Part shown: piece after piece, positions 31,442 to 38,955 of the stretch
How positions within the stretch are numbered: the stretch's first letter is position 1
Layout: the number at the start of each line of letters is the position of its first letter
Origin: Streptomyces ureilyticus
GTDB taxonomy: Bacteria > Actinomycetota > Actinomycetes > Streptomycetales > Streptomycetaceae
Length of the DNA: 47,211 bases
Assembly (NCBI RefSeq): GCF_011045025.1
Contig: NZ_JAAKZX010000061.1
Coordinates: forward strand, 1 to 47,211
Direction: 5' to 3'
The notes under the pieces: model-generated
The model's database searches: none
Told to the model about the DNA's origin: nothing
The model's input: only the letters and a program-made list of their open reading frames with translations
Program-made: the position numbers and the translations under genes

Positions 31442-31781
31442 GTCGCCACCCCCCGTGATCGTTTGGCGCGTGCGTACGTATATGAGGTTGCGTCAGATGG
31501 GAGGACGTTCGCACAGGGGTGATGCGGTTGCGTCCCGCAAGGGCACGTTACCCAACCGGAACGGCGTCCCCTGTCCCACCCGGTTGTCATTGGCCATGGC
31601 ATCCCAGCAGCTCAGAGCGTGGGACGTCCCCGCTACCCCCGGAAACCCCGCCGGATCTGGCGGTTGACATGGCCGGGACGGCACGGTCGGTGACGTACCG
31701 GCACACCGCCCGATCCGTTGTCGTACATCAACTGCTGAGGCCGCGGCACCACACGTCCACTGAGCCACCGTGAGGGAAACA
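31442..31781. other. Intergenic region, no gene seen
   Basis: About 340 bases between the end of the DUF3017 gene terminator and the XRE-PGB start. Both genes are on the minus strand, so it should contain the promoter of the XRE-PGB operon. I found no coding signal and no clear repeat. Confidence 0.5.
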
Positions 31782-31823
31782 CGGAGGCCCGCACTCCGAC
31801 TCGGGGGAGAGTGCGGGCCTCCG
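31782..31823. terminator. Hairpin terminator of the folD-DUF3017 operon
   Basis: Perfect 15-base arms CGGAGGCCCGCACTC and GAGTGCGGGCCTCCG with a 12-base loop, 17 bases past the DUF3017 stop codon. Confidence 0.92.
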
Positions 31824-31839
31824 CCACGCGCGCACGTGC

Positions 31840-32598
31840 TCAGCGGACCGTGAAGTGCAGGATGTCTTCCAGGAACGGGATCTCCAGCTTCGGTTTGGGC
31901 TGGATCATCAGCGCGAGCAGCACGATGGTCACGCCCAGGACGCCGTACGTGACGAGGTCCGTGAAGCGGGAGCGGACGGCGAGCATGCCCACGCCGGGCA
32001 GCGCCCAGCGCAGTACGCCGGCCGCGAGCAGTGCCACTCCGATCAGCAGCGTGCCGTAACGGAAGACGCCGAACGCGGTGAGCAGCAGCCCGAGTCCGAC
32101 GGTCCCCGCGACGATGAGCATCGGCCACTGCCGCGCCGGCGCGGGCGCGTCGCCGGACGCGGCGCGCCCCCCGCCCTCCGGGCGTGCGGTGTCCCTGGTG
32201 ACCCGCGGAAACCGCCGGGTGGTCCGCTGCGGGTGCCCATCCGGGCCGACGGTACTGACGGCGTCCCGCGTGACGATCGCGCCCTCCCGCGGCAGGTCAT
32301 CGGCCGCCTCGGCGGATTCCGGCGCGCCGCCCTGCGACGACTCGGCGTCCGGTTCCACGCCCTGGGGCTGCGCGGCCCGCGACTCGCCGTGCCGCGACTC
32401 GCCGTTCCGTGACTCTCCGTTCTGTGACTCTCCGTTCCGCGGCCGGTCGGCGGACGCCTTCGCGGCCTCCGCGGAACCGGAACGCGAACCGGAACCGGAA
32501 TCCGGCTCGGCGGCACCCGCCCGCGTCACCTCCGGCGATTCGCTCGCGTCCCGGTTCTCCGTGGCGTCCCGGTTCTCGGTCGTGTCCTCAGCCGGCAC
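31840..32598 (-). CDS. DUF3017 membrane protein
   Basis: A 252-residue protein. The first 150 residues are hydrophilic and repetitive ('NGESQNGESRNGESRHGES' is a tandem pattern). The last 100 hold three membrane segments, 'WPMLIVAGTVGLGLLLTAF', 'YGTLLIGVALLAAGVLRWAL' and 'YGVLGVTIVLLALMI', which correspond to DUF3017. The start overlaps the folD stop by 11 bases, a conserved actinobacterial pairing as I remember it. Function unknown. Confidence 0.87.
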   Translation of the reverse strand: MPAEDTTENRDATENRDASESPEVTRAGAAEPDSGSGSRSGSAEAAKASADRPRNGESQNGESRNGESRHGESRAAQPQGVEPDAESSQGGAPESAEAADDLPREGAIVTRDAVSTVGPDGHPQRTTRRFPRVTRDTARPEGGGRAASGDAPAPARQWPMLIVAGTVGLGLLLTAFGVFRYGTLLIGVALLAAGVLRWALPGVGMLAVRSRFTDLVTYGVLGVTIVLLALMIQPKPKLEIPFLEDILHFTVR

Positions 32599-33442
32599 TG
32601 CGTTCCGCCGCCTCGACCACGTTGACGAGGAGTTGGGCCCTGGTCATCGGGCCGACTCCGCCGGGGTTCGGGGAGATCCAGGCGGCGACCTCGGCGACGC
32701 CCGGGTGGACGTCGCCGACGATCTTGCCCTCGGCGCTGCGGGAGACGCCGACGTCGAGAACGGCGGCGCCCGGCTTGACGTCCTCGGGACGTACGAGGTG
32801 GGCGGAGCCGGCCGCGGCGATGATGATGTCCGCCCGCTTCAGGTGGGAGGCCAGATCACGCGTACCGGTGTGGCACTGCGTCACCGTCGCGTTCTCGCTG
32901 CGCCGGGTGAGCAGCAGCGGCATCGGGCGGCCGATGGTCACACCCCGGCCGACGACCACGACCTCGGCGCCCTTGATCTCCACGCCGTGCCGGCGCAGCA
33001 GGGTGAGGATGCCGTTCGGCGTGCAGGGCAGCGGCGCCGGCTCGTTCAGTACGAGACGGCCGAGGTTCATCGGGTGCAGACCGTCCGCGTCCTTGTCCGG
33101 GTCCATCAGCTCCAGGACGCGGTTCTCGTCGATGCCTCTGGGCAGCGGGAGCTGGACGATGTATCCCGTGCAGACCGGGTCCTCGTTGAGTTCGCGGACG
33201 ACCGCCTCGATCTCCTCCTGCGTGGCGGTCGCGGGCAGCTCCCGCTGGATCGAGGCGATACCGACCTGTGCGCAGTCGCGATGCTTGCCCGCGACGTACT
33301 TCTGGCTGCCGGGGTCATCGCCCACCAGGACGGTTCCGAGACCGGGCGTGATGCCCTTCTCCTTCAGGGCCGCCACGCGGACGGTCAGATCGGACTTGAT
33401 CGCGGCTGCGGTGGCCTTGCCATCGAGAATCTGGGCGGTCAT
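32588..33442 (-). CDS. folD: Methylenetetrahydrofolate dehydrogenase/cyclohydrolase
   Basis: A 284-residue bifunctional enzyme that interconverts 5,10-methylene-THF and 10-formyl-THF. Motifs: 'VGDDPGSQKYVAGKHRDC' (catalytic Lys in YVxxK), 'GYIVQLPLPRGIDENRVLEL' with 'DPDKDADGLHPMNLG', and 'VVVGRGVTIGRPMPLLL' for NADP. The usual FolD sequence GRSxxVGxP appears here as GRGVTIGRP. Its product is used by PurN and PurH, encoded at the far end of the window, and its substrate comes from GlyA. Start ATG 33442 'MTAQILDGKATA' is the conserved beginning; the open frame extends further upstream without family sequence. Confidence 0.96.
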   Translation of the reverse strand: MTAQILDGKATAAAIKSDLTVRVAALKEKGITPGLGTVLVGDDPGSQKYVAGKHRDCAQVGIASIQRELPATATQEEIEAVVRELNEDPVCTGYIVQLPLPRGIDENRVLELMDPDKDADGLHPMNLGRLVLNEPAPLPCTPNGILTLLRRHGVEIKGAEVVVVGRGVTIGRPMPLLLTRRSENATVTQCHTGTRDLASHLKRADIIIAAAGSAHLVRPEDVKPGAAVLDVGVSRSAEGKIVGDVHPGVAEVAAWISPNPGGVGPMTRAQLLVNVVEAAERSAG

Positions 33443-33901
33443 GAGCCCATCCTCGCGGATGACCGGGCCCCGCTTCCAATCAGGGCGCCCCAAGGCCACC
33501 CGAGAACCGCTCGGCCGCCCTGTCCGTCGTACGGCGTGGAGCGCGGCTGAGGCGGCACACCCCTGCCTCAGTTGCCTCAGCCGCGGACAAAGGGGAAGTT
33601 TTTTGCGCACCCGCGTCGCCGGATACGTCACCAAGGGCACGCTCACGCAAACCGGTCACGCCCGGCCGGACCAGGGCCTGGACCCCGGCGCCGGCCGGGA
33701 TCTCGTATCCGTCCAAGATCAGCGATGTTGCACTTGCACAACACCTACGGAATCCGTCTGGACAAATAAGCGGCGCGTTAAGGACGATGAACGCCACAGT
33801 GCCGCGGGGCAGTACCGGGGGGACGAACCGCATCTGTAGAACCTTCCTCCGAAATGTGCCGCGTCGTCCCCGCACTCACGCCACAACGGAGGAAAGACGC
33901 C
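33443..33901. other. Intergenic region between folD and a divergent membrane-protein gene
   Basis: About 460 bases. Frames on either strand look like noise: 33480-33875 on the minus strand is open but has no ribosome-binding site or recognisable sequence. It should hold the promoters of folD and the membrane protein; TTGCAC repeats at about 33726-33737 are the only eye-catching bases. Confidence 0.4.
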
Positions 33902-34525
33902 ATGAGCTTCGGCGACCCGAACAACCCCTACGGCGCGCCGCAGGGCCAGCAGCCCGGCTACCCGTCCCAGCAGCCCCCGGCCCAGCCCGGCTACGGCGCC
34001 CCGCAGGGACAGCCGGGTTACGGCTACCCGCAGGCGCCGCCCCTCCAGCAGCAGCCGTACGGCGGCTACCCCAGCGGTCCGACCCAGATCCCGGGCGGAG
34101 TAAAGGCCGCGCGCGTGATGCTCTTCGTCCTGGGCGGTTTCCAAGCACTGGGCGGTTTGTTGATGGTGGTGGCCAGCGCCTGGTTCGCTGACGCCTTCGA
34201 GGACGCCGTGTCGTCCGACTCCAGTGTCTCCGCCGAGGACGCGGACACCATCGCCAACGTCGGTACGGGCGTCATGATCGTCCTGGGTGTGATCGTGCTG
34301 GCCTTCGCATTCTGGGCGATCTTCACCGGCATGAAGTTCACCACAGGCCGTGGCGGCGTACGCGTCTCGGCGATCGTCTATGGCTCCGTGGTCACGCTGT
34401 TCAGCGTCGTCAGCCTGTTCGGCGCCAACGTCTTCGCCCTGGTCAGCCTGGTCCTCGGTATCCTGATCATCGTCTTCTGTGCCAACAAGAACGGCGGCGC
34501 CTGGTTCAACCGCCCGCGCCACTGA
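33902..34525 (+). CDS. Proline/glutamine-rich membrane protein
   Basis: A 207-residue protein. The N-terminal 65 residues are a disordered Pro/Gly/Gln/Tyr-rich segment with repeats of the type 'YGAPQGQPGYGYPQ'. The rest has four hydrophobic helices ('VMLFVLGGFQALGGLLMVVA', 'VGTGVMIVLGVIVLAFAFWA', then 'IVYGSVVTLFSVVSLF' and 'ALVSLVLGILIIVFC') separated by an acidic loop with Ser/Asp. It looks like the small tetraspan DUF4064-like proteins of actinobacteria. ATG 33902 has GGAGG at about 33890, ten bases upstream. Function unknown. Confidence 0.83.
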   Translation: MSFGDPNNPYGAPQGQQPGYPSQQPPAQPGYGAPQGQPGYGYPQAPPLQQQPYGGYPSGPTQIPGGVKAARVMLFVLGGFQALGGLLMVVASAWFADAFEDAVSSDSSVSAEDADTIANVGTGVMIVLGVIVLAFAFWAIFTGMKFTTGRGGVRVSAIVYGSVVTLFSVVSLFGANVFALVSLVLGILIIVFCANKNGGAWFNRPRH

Positions 34526-34560
34526 ACCGCGAGGCGGCACGTTCGCGCCGCCATTCACGC

Positions 34561-34604
34561 CAAGGGCCGTGTCCCGCCCCCGTGAGGGAGGGGCACGGCC
34601 CTTG
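34561..34604. terminator. Hairpin terminator after the Pro/Gln-rich membrane protein
   Basis: 11-base arms CAAGGGCCGTG and CACGGCCCTTG with a 22-base loop containing further GC-rich pairing, 35 bases past the stop. Confidence 0.85.
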
Positions 34605-34699
34605 CGCGTTGCCATAGGCCAGGTCCCACGGCGGCGCGCGGTGCGTGATCCCGGCTTCGTACAGCGTGGGCGGGACCAACGGCCCGACATAATCGACCT

Positions 34700-35293
34700 A
34701 TGGGAAAGAGCTACGAGCGAATCGACGGCAGGCTGCGTACCTTCATCGAGGCGCAGCCCATCTTCTTCACTGCGACGGCGCCGCTGGATGGCGCGGGCAC
34801 AGTCAACCTTTCACCCAAAGGCTTGACCGGCTCGTTCGCCGTGCTCGACGAACTCACCGTGGCCTACCTCGATTTCGCCGGCAGCAACGCCGAGACGATC
34901 GCCCATCTGCGCGAGAATGGCCGCATCACCCTGATGTGGTGCGCCTTCGACGGTCCGCCCAATATCGTGCGCGTGCACGGCCGCGGAGAGCCGGTCTTCC
35001 GCGACGATGCGCGATGGGTGGAGCTGATGGGGTACTTCCCGGACATCGACCCGACCCTGCACGGCCTGCGCGCGATCATCGTCGTGACCGCAGAGAGCAT
35101 CCGCGACACCTGCGGGTACGCCGTCCCGCGTATGACCTATGACGAGGATCGCCCGCTGCACGCGTCGCGCTTCGCGCGCGAGACCGATGACTCTCTCGAC
35201 GTGTACTTCCAGAAGAAGGAGCACATCGCGACCAGCATCGACGGCCTGCCGGGATTGCCGCTGCCGCTGCCACCGCTTCCGCTCACCGAATGA
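34700..35293 (+). CDS. Pyridoxamine 5'-phosphate oxidase-fold protein
   Basis: A 197-residue PNPOx/FMN-binding split-barrel protein. 'FIEAQPIFFTATAPLDGAG', 'TVNLSPKGLTGSFAVLDELT', 'GSNAETIAHLRENGRITLMW' and 'GRGEPVFRDDARWVEL' fit the subgroup that binds FMN or F420 and contains mostly uncharacterised oxidoreductases. The C terminus ends in a Pro/Leu repeat 'LPGLPLPLPPLPL'. ATG 34700 directly follows a CATAAT-like -10 at about 34688; the ribosome-binding site is weak. Function beyond the fold is unknown. Confidence 0.88.
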   Translation: MGKSYERIDGRLRTFIEAQPIFFTATAPLDGAGTVNLSPKGLTGSFAVLDELTVAYLDFAGSNAETIAHLRENGRITLMWCAFDGPPNIVRVHGRGEPVFRDDARWVELMGYFPDIDPTLHGLRAIIVVTAESIRDTCGYAVPRMTYDEDRPLHASRFARETDDSLDVYFQKKEHIATSIDGLPGLPLPLPPLPLTE

Positions 35294-35320
35294 CCCCCAG
35301 CAGACCTTGATCCGCCCGGG

Positions 35321-35794
35321 TCACTGAGCGACGTCGCGCCAGGGGCCCTCGGGTACCAGGGTTCGGAGAACGGTCGGCAGTTGTGGCGGTTCGAGCCGGT
35401 CCGGTACCGAGTCCAGGTCGGGCCACGCGATCCAGGCGTGACCCTGGAGGTTGGCCTGTTCGTCGGGGAGCAGGCCGGTTCGTACCAACTCCGGTTGGTC
35501 CTCGGCGAAGTGGGCTACGAAGAAGTGTTCCTGCCCGACGTACCGCTTGCCGTTCCACCGCACGTCACGGTCGACCGGCACCGAACGGTCCAGGACCGCG
35601 GCGGGGTCCAGGCCGGTTTCCTCGGCCAGTTCACGACGTGCGGCCGTGAGCGGGGTCTCGCCCGGCTCGATGCCCCCGCCGGGCGGCTCCCAGAGCCGTG
35701 CCCCGTCAAACGGGTCACGCCAGTGGAGAAGGAGCAGGCGGTGGGCGGCGTCCAGACAGATCACCCGCGCGGCGGGCCGATGTGTTGTCTCCAC
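35321..35794 (-). CDS. Nudix hydrolase
   Basis: A 157-residue Nudix protein. The Nudix box is complete: 'GGGIEPGETPLTAARREL' followed by 'AEETGL', giving the pattern GxxxxxExxxxxxxREUxEExGU. Upstream 'RVICLDAAHRLLLLHWRDP' and 'LWEPPGGG' are typical of the small Nudix proteins that clean up nucleoside diphosphate derivatives. The start is GTG at 35794 ('VETTHRPAARVICLD'); upstream the frame is open but unlike the family. Convergent with the PNPOx gene and divergent from the monooxygenase gene. Confidence 0.9.
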   Translation of the reverse strand: METTHRPAARVICLDAAHRLLLLHWRDPFDGARLWEPPGGGIEPGETPLTAARRELAEETGLDPAAVLDRSVPVDRDVRWNGKRYVGQEHFFVAHFAEDQPELVRTGLLPDEQANLQGHAWIAWPDLDSVPDRLEPPQLPTVLRTLVPEGPWRDVAQ

Positions 35795-35898
35795 GATCCC
35801 GACACTAGGCGGTGTCTCGTGGTGTGACCGATGAGTTTGCCGTGCCGCTGCGGTCTGTCTCGGTAGCGCTGCGCCACACCACACGACTTGGAGCAAAC

Positions 35899-36183
35899 GT
35901 GATCATCATTGCCGGAAAGCTGTACGTGGATGCTGCTGCCCGCGACGCGTACCTCGCCGGGAGCTCGAAGGCGATCGAGCAGGCCCGAGCCGCCCCCGGC
36001 TGCCTCGACTTCGCCCTGTCAGCCGACCTGATCGAGGCGAATCGGATCAATGTGTACGAGCGTTGGGAGACGGACGAGGACCTCGAACGCTTCCGCGGCG
36101 CGGGACCCGAGCCCGAGCAGGCGGCTCAGATCCGCGACGCCGCGGTGAGCAGGTACCGGATTTCCGGTGTCGAGGCTCCATAG
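35899..36183 (+). CDS. Antibiotic biosynthesis monooxygenase (ABM) family protein
   Basis: A 94-residue ferredoxin-like-fold protein with the ABM signature: 'IIIAGKLYVDAAARDAYLAG', 'AIEQARAAPGCLDFALSADL' and 'RINVYERWETDEDLERF'. Members are small cofactor-free oxygenases or quinol-type monooxygenases. GTG 35899 is preceded by GGAG at 35890, five bases away; the longer frame from 35812 has no such signal. Substrate unknown. Confidence 0.87.
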   Translation: MIIIAGKLYVDAAARDAYLAGSSKAIEQARAAPGCLDFALSADLIEANRINVYERWETDEDLERFRGAGPEPEQAAQIRDAAVSRYRISGVEAP

Positions 36184-36187
36184 GCGA

Positions 36188-36484
36188 TCAACTCGTCGGT
36201 ACGTCGCCGCCCTTGAGCGCGGTGATGAAGGGAGCCCAGGCGTTCGCGGGGAAGAGGAGGGCGGGGCCCTGGGTGTTCTTCGAGTCGCGGACGGGGACGA
36301 GGCCGGGGAGGTCGTCGGAGACTTCGACACAGTCCCCACCGGAGCCGTTGCTGTAGGTGCTCTTGCGCCAGTCGGCGGCGCCGACGAAACCCTCGGCGAC
36401 CTCCACACACTCTCCGCCGGAACCGTTGCTGTAGCTGCTCTTGCGCCAGACAGCGGCGCTCAAGTCAATCTGCTTGCTTGCCAT
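36188..36484 (-). CDS. DUF397 protein with duplicated motif
   Basis: A 98-residue protein with the DUF397 core present twice in tandem: 'WRKSSYSNGSGGECVEV' and 'WRKSTYSNGSGGDCVEV', followed by a single 'VRDSKNTQGPALLFPANAWA' tail. DUF397 proteins are the usual small partners of XRE/DUF5753 regulators such as WhiJ in Streptomyces and are thought to counteract or modulate them. Overlaps the end of the regulator gene by 20 bases. The internal duplication appears to come from an in-frame repeat of about 75 bases. Confidence 0.93.
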   Translation of the reverse strand: MASKQIDLSAAVWRKSSYSNGSGGECVEVAEGFVGAADWRKSTYSNGSGGDCVEVSDDLPGLVPVRDSKNTQGPALLFPANAWAPFITALKGGDVPTS

Positions 36485-37319
36485 TTCGATAGTCCTCTGC
36501 CGCTTCCTCGATCATGGCGAGGGACGCCTCAGGCGGCAGTGCGGCGGCCCTGAGCAGATCGTACGACCTGCGGTACTCGTCCACGAGGGCCGGATCGTCG
36601 ATGGTGTCACCGCTGTGCAGAGACTCCGTATACGCGAGCGGAGGGGCGTCAGGGAAGGTCATGATCATGGCCGTGCCGAGCATGAAGGGATGCGGCCCGC
36701 TGTTCCACGGAAGGATCTGTGGTGCGATCCGGTGGCGCCTCGCCAGCGCCGCGATGCGGTCGAGCTGTTCGGCCATCTCCTCCGGAGGCAGGATGGGGTG
36801 CCGCAGGATCGACTCATGCAGGATCGCCCAGTACAGCGGCTTCTTGTGGTCGTTCTCGAAGAGGCGGGCCCGAGCCATACGGGCGCTGACCTTCTCCTCC
36901 ACCTCATCGTCGGGCGCCAGCGGATGCGTGGCCCGCACCACCGCACGCGCGTACGCGGCCGTCTGCAACAGGCCGGGCAGAACCGTTGGGGCCCACACCT
37001 CGATGGTCTTCGCGTGCTTCTCGGCCTCCAAGGCCCGCTCGTAGTACCCAGCGTGCCCCTTCCGCTTGGCCTTCCGCACGTCCTCGCACCGCCGCCCGAA
37101 GAACCCGTCCGTCTTCAGCACCCGGTCCACATGTCCGGCGAGGTCCTCGGGCATTCTCCGCTGGCCCCGCTCGATCTCGCTCAGGTAGGTAGGGGCGTAG
37201 AAGCTGCCCTCCACCGTCTCCTGCAGCGTGAGCCCCATCTCCTCCCGCTTCCACCGCAACTCCTTGCCGTAGAACTCGGGAACGCTCGCCGAGCCGTCAA
37301 TGTCCTTGCGCGCAACCAC
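36465..37319 (-). CDS. XRE-family regulator with DUF5753 (WhiJ-like)
   Basis: A 284-residue regulator: N-terminal XRE helix-turn-helix ('LRWKREEMGLTLQETVEGSF', 'YAPTYLSEIERGQRRMPEDL'), followed by the DUF5753 domain with 'VWAPTVLPGLLQTAAYARAV', 'ILHESILRHPIL', 'QILPWNSGPHPFMLGTAMIM' and 'DEYRRSYDLLRAAALPPEAS'. WhiJ-type regulators influence developmental genes in Streptomyces together with a DUF397 partner. The start ATG 37319 is 117 bases from the divergent gene at 37436; the gap holds a perfect inverted repeat (37395-37410), a plausible operator. Confidence 0.93.
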   Translation of the reverse strand: MVARKDIDGSASVPEFYGKELRWKREEMGLTLQETVEGSFYAPTYLSEIERGQRRMPEDLAGHVDRVLKTDGFFGRRCEDVRKAKRKGHAGYYERALEAEKHAKTIEVWAPTVLPGLLQTAAYARAVVRATHPLAPDDEVEEKVSARMARARLFENDHKKPLYWAILHESILRHPILPPEEMAEQLDRIAALARRHRIAPQILPWNSGPHPFMLGTAMIMTFPDAPPLAYTESLHSGDTIDDPALVDEYRRSYDLLRAAALPPEASLAMIEEAAEDYRNGKQAD

Positions 37320-37394
37320 CGTTGACCACCTGTTTCCACACCTGGTGCCGTGGACCCCAAACCCCTTTTACGGTACGCCGCCTGACGTCAATGT

Positions 37395-37410
37395 GTGACG
37401 AGTTCGTCAC
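37395..37410. promoter_or_regulatory. Perfect inverted repeat between the WhiJ-like regulator and the divergent operon
   Basis: GTGACGAGTTCGTCAC: 7-base arms GTGACGA and TCGTCAC around GT. It lies between divergent starts and is well placed for an XRE dimer controlling both directions. Confidence 0.7.
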
Positions 37411-37435
37411 GCAACGCACAGGAAGGCGCGCAGCC

Positions 37436-37657
37436 ATGACCCACCACGGCGACCCCCACGACGTACAGGAGTGCGCGGAACAACTCCGCACCGCGCTGCA
37501 AGCGAACGGCATCACGCTGCCGTCGCTCGGCGTCGAGGCCGCGACCTTCGCGGGGACCTACCCGCCCCGCCACGGAGGCCTCGTGGCGCTCGGCAACTGC
37601 AACACGGCCACCGCCCGCAAGCTCGCCGAGGCGCTGCACAAGGCGGCGGCGCGATGA
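37436..37657 (+). CDS. Small protein of the WhiJ-type cluster, unknown function
   Basis: A 73-residue protein, 'MTHHGDPHDVQECAEQLRTA' at the N terminus, then 'LQANGITLPSLGVEAATFAG' and 'LVALGNCNTATARKLAEALHKA'. I recognise it as a type of small gene often seen beside WhiJ-like regulators and ATPases, but its function is unknown. ATG 37436 has GGAAGG at 37421, nine bases upstream. The stop overlaps the ATPase gene (ATGA). Confidence 0.82.
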   Translation: MTHHGDPHDVQECAEQLRTALQANGITLPSLGVEAATFAGTYPPRHGGLVALGNCNTATARKLAEALHKAAAR

Positions 37658-38019
37658 AGCCGCTCGTCCTCGAACTACTCGCAGTTCCCAAGACCGTTCC
37701 CGAGGTCCGTCGTGCTGTGCGCGAGCACCTGGGCGGGCCTTGCCCCGAAGTGCAGCTCTGCGTAAGCGAGTTGCTGGCGAACGTGATCAACCACCTCGGC
37801 GAGGGCACGTCCGTGACGGTCCGTCTGACCCGTACGGACGGTGGCCGTGTGCGCCTGGAGGTCAGCGACCCGGACGCGTACGCCTGGCTCATCCGGCGTC
37901 GACCGGGGCCGGACGACGAGACGGGGCGGGGTCTGCTGCTGATCGATGCCGTCGCGTTGGACTGGGGCGTGGAGCAGAGGCCGGGCGGCAAGACGGTGTG
38001 GTGCGAGTGCCCCTTGTGA
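37654..38019 (+). CDS. HATPase-domain protein (RsbW-like, anti-sigma-type ATPase)
   Basis: A 121-residue protein with a GHKL ATPase fold: N box 'VQLCVSELLANVINHLGEGT', G1 box region 'LEVSDPDAYAWLIRRRPGPD' and 'ETGRGLLLIDAVALDWGVEQ'. In Streptomyces, such short ATPases are common in WhiJ-type and conservon clusters and are compared with anti-sigma kinases; no sigma partner is seen here. Coupled to the small gene before it. Confidence 0.9.
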   Translation: MKPLVLELLAVPKTVPEVRRAVREHLGGPCPEVQLCVSELLANVINHLGEGTSVTVRLTRTDGGRVRLEVSDPDAYAWLIRRRPGPDDETGRGLLLIDAVALDWGVEQRPGGKTVWCECPL

Positions 38020-38169
38020 GCGGCACTGTTTCTCGGCCGACAACCAGCAGACGACCACGACGCGCCATGCTCCGCGAAAGCCTGTCAGAAGTTCATGAAC
38101 GTCCCTTACCCTGCCCGTCGTTGGCCAGGGGGCGGCGGACCCCCTGACATCGGGGGAAGGGACAACTCC

Positions 38170-38955
38170 ATGTACAGCGTTATCGTGGTGCCGCCGTCGT
38201 GTGACGGCGTTGACGAGCAGATCAGAATCGCTTCCGGGGAGCGGCTCGCGTTCGGCCGGGCGGGAACGAATGGCGGGCTCACCATCGCGCATGAGGGGGT
38301 ACCCCGGGTCGCCGGCGAGATCACGGCGGACCGGAACTTCTGGCTGTTGAGCAACTTCAGCGAGGACCAGACGTACGTCGTGGAGAACCCGGAGGGCGCG
38401 GGCGAACACATCAAGGTGGCGCCGGGGCGCATGGACGCGCCCGTACCGTTCGAGTTCTCGCGCGTGGTGCTGCCCGCCGCGGGCGACCTGCTCAGCTTCG
38501 ATGTCTGGGCGCCGCGCCATGTCTTCCGCAGCGTCGCCAGGCACGGGCTCTCCGGAGCGGCCACCGTCCAGGCGTTCGCCCTGGACCGCACGAAGCGGTA
38601 CTTCGCGGTGCTGGCCGCGCTGTGCGAGCCCCGGCTGCGCGGCGAGTCACGCGCGCCGCTGCCCGCCGTCGAGCAATTGGTGGAGCGGCTGCGTCCGACC
38701 TGGCCCACGGTCAGCCGTTCCGCGGTCTACTGGAACATCGACTACCTGGCCGTCAAGCTGCGCCTACGGCCCGGCCCGGACACGGCCGACCCAGGCGGTC
38801 CTCGCCAGAACGGCAAGAAAGAGTCCCTCGTCTCCCTCGCGCTCCGCTTCGACCTCGTACGCGAGGACGACCTCACCGCGCTCGCCGACCCGACGCCCGT
38901 CGCCCCGGCGGCCGTCGCCCCGGCGGCCGTCGCCCCGAACGGAGTGATCCGGTGA
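38170..38955 (+). CDS. FHA-like protein with C-terminal helical domain, coupled to the kinase
   Basis: A 261-residue protein. The N-terminal part ('GERLAFGRAGTNGGLTIAHE', 'GVPRVAGEITADRNFWLLSN') has an FHA-like beta pattern, with the first Gly-Arg and the Arg of the phosphothreonine site but without the usual Ser-His pair. The C-terminal part 'VEQLVERLRPTWPTVSRSAV' and 'YWNIDYLAVKLRLRP' looks like a small helix-turn-helix-type unit. It ends in a PVAPAAVAPAAVAP repeat. The stop overlaps the kinase GTG start (GTGA), so it may be a phosphorylation-dependent partner of the kinase. ATG 38170 has GGAAGGGA eight or so bases upstream. Confidence 0.78.
   Translation: MYSVIVVPPSCDGVDEQIRIASGERLAFGRAGTNGGLTIAHEGVPRVAGEITADRNFWLLSNFSEDQTYVVENPEGAGEHIKVAPGRMDAPVPFEFSRVVLPAAGDLLSFDVWAPRHVFRSVARHGLSGAATVQAFALDRTKRYFAVLAALCEPRLRGESRAPLPAVEQLVERLRPTWPTVSRSAVYWNIDYLAVKLRLRPGPDTADPGGPRQNGKKESLVSLALRFDLVREDDLTALADPTPVAPAAVAPAAVAPNGVIR
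38896..38940. repeat. 15-bp tandem repeat in the FHA-like gene's tail
   Basis: Three copies of a GCCGTCGCCCCGGCG-like unit (38896-38910, 38911-38925, 38926-38940) encode the VAPAA repeat. The number of copies may vary between strains. Confidence 0.85.

Noticed and set aside
33480..33875. Minus-strand frame upstream of folD
   Set aside because: No ribosome-binding site, no family resemblance, and it overlaps the promoter region of the divergent gene.
35391..35402. GGTTCGAGCC resembling a tRNA T-loop
   Set aside because: It lies inside the Nudix gene and has no matching acceptor, anticodon or D arms around it.
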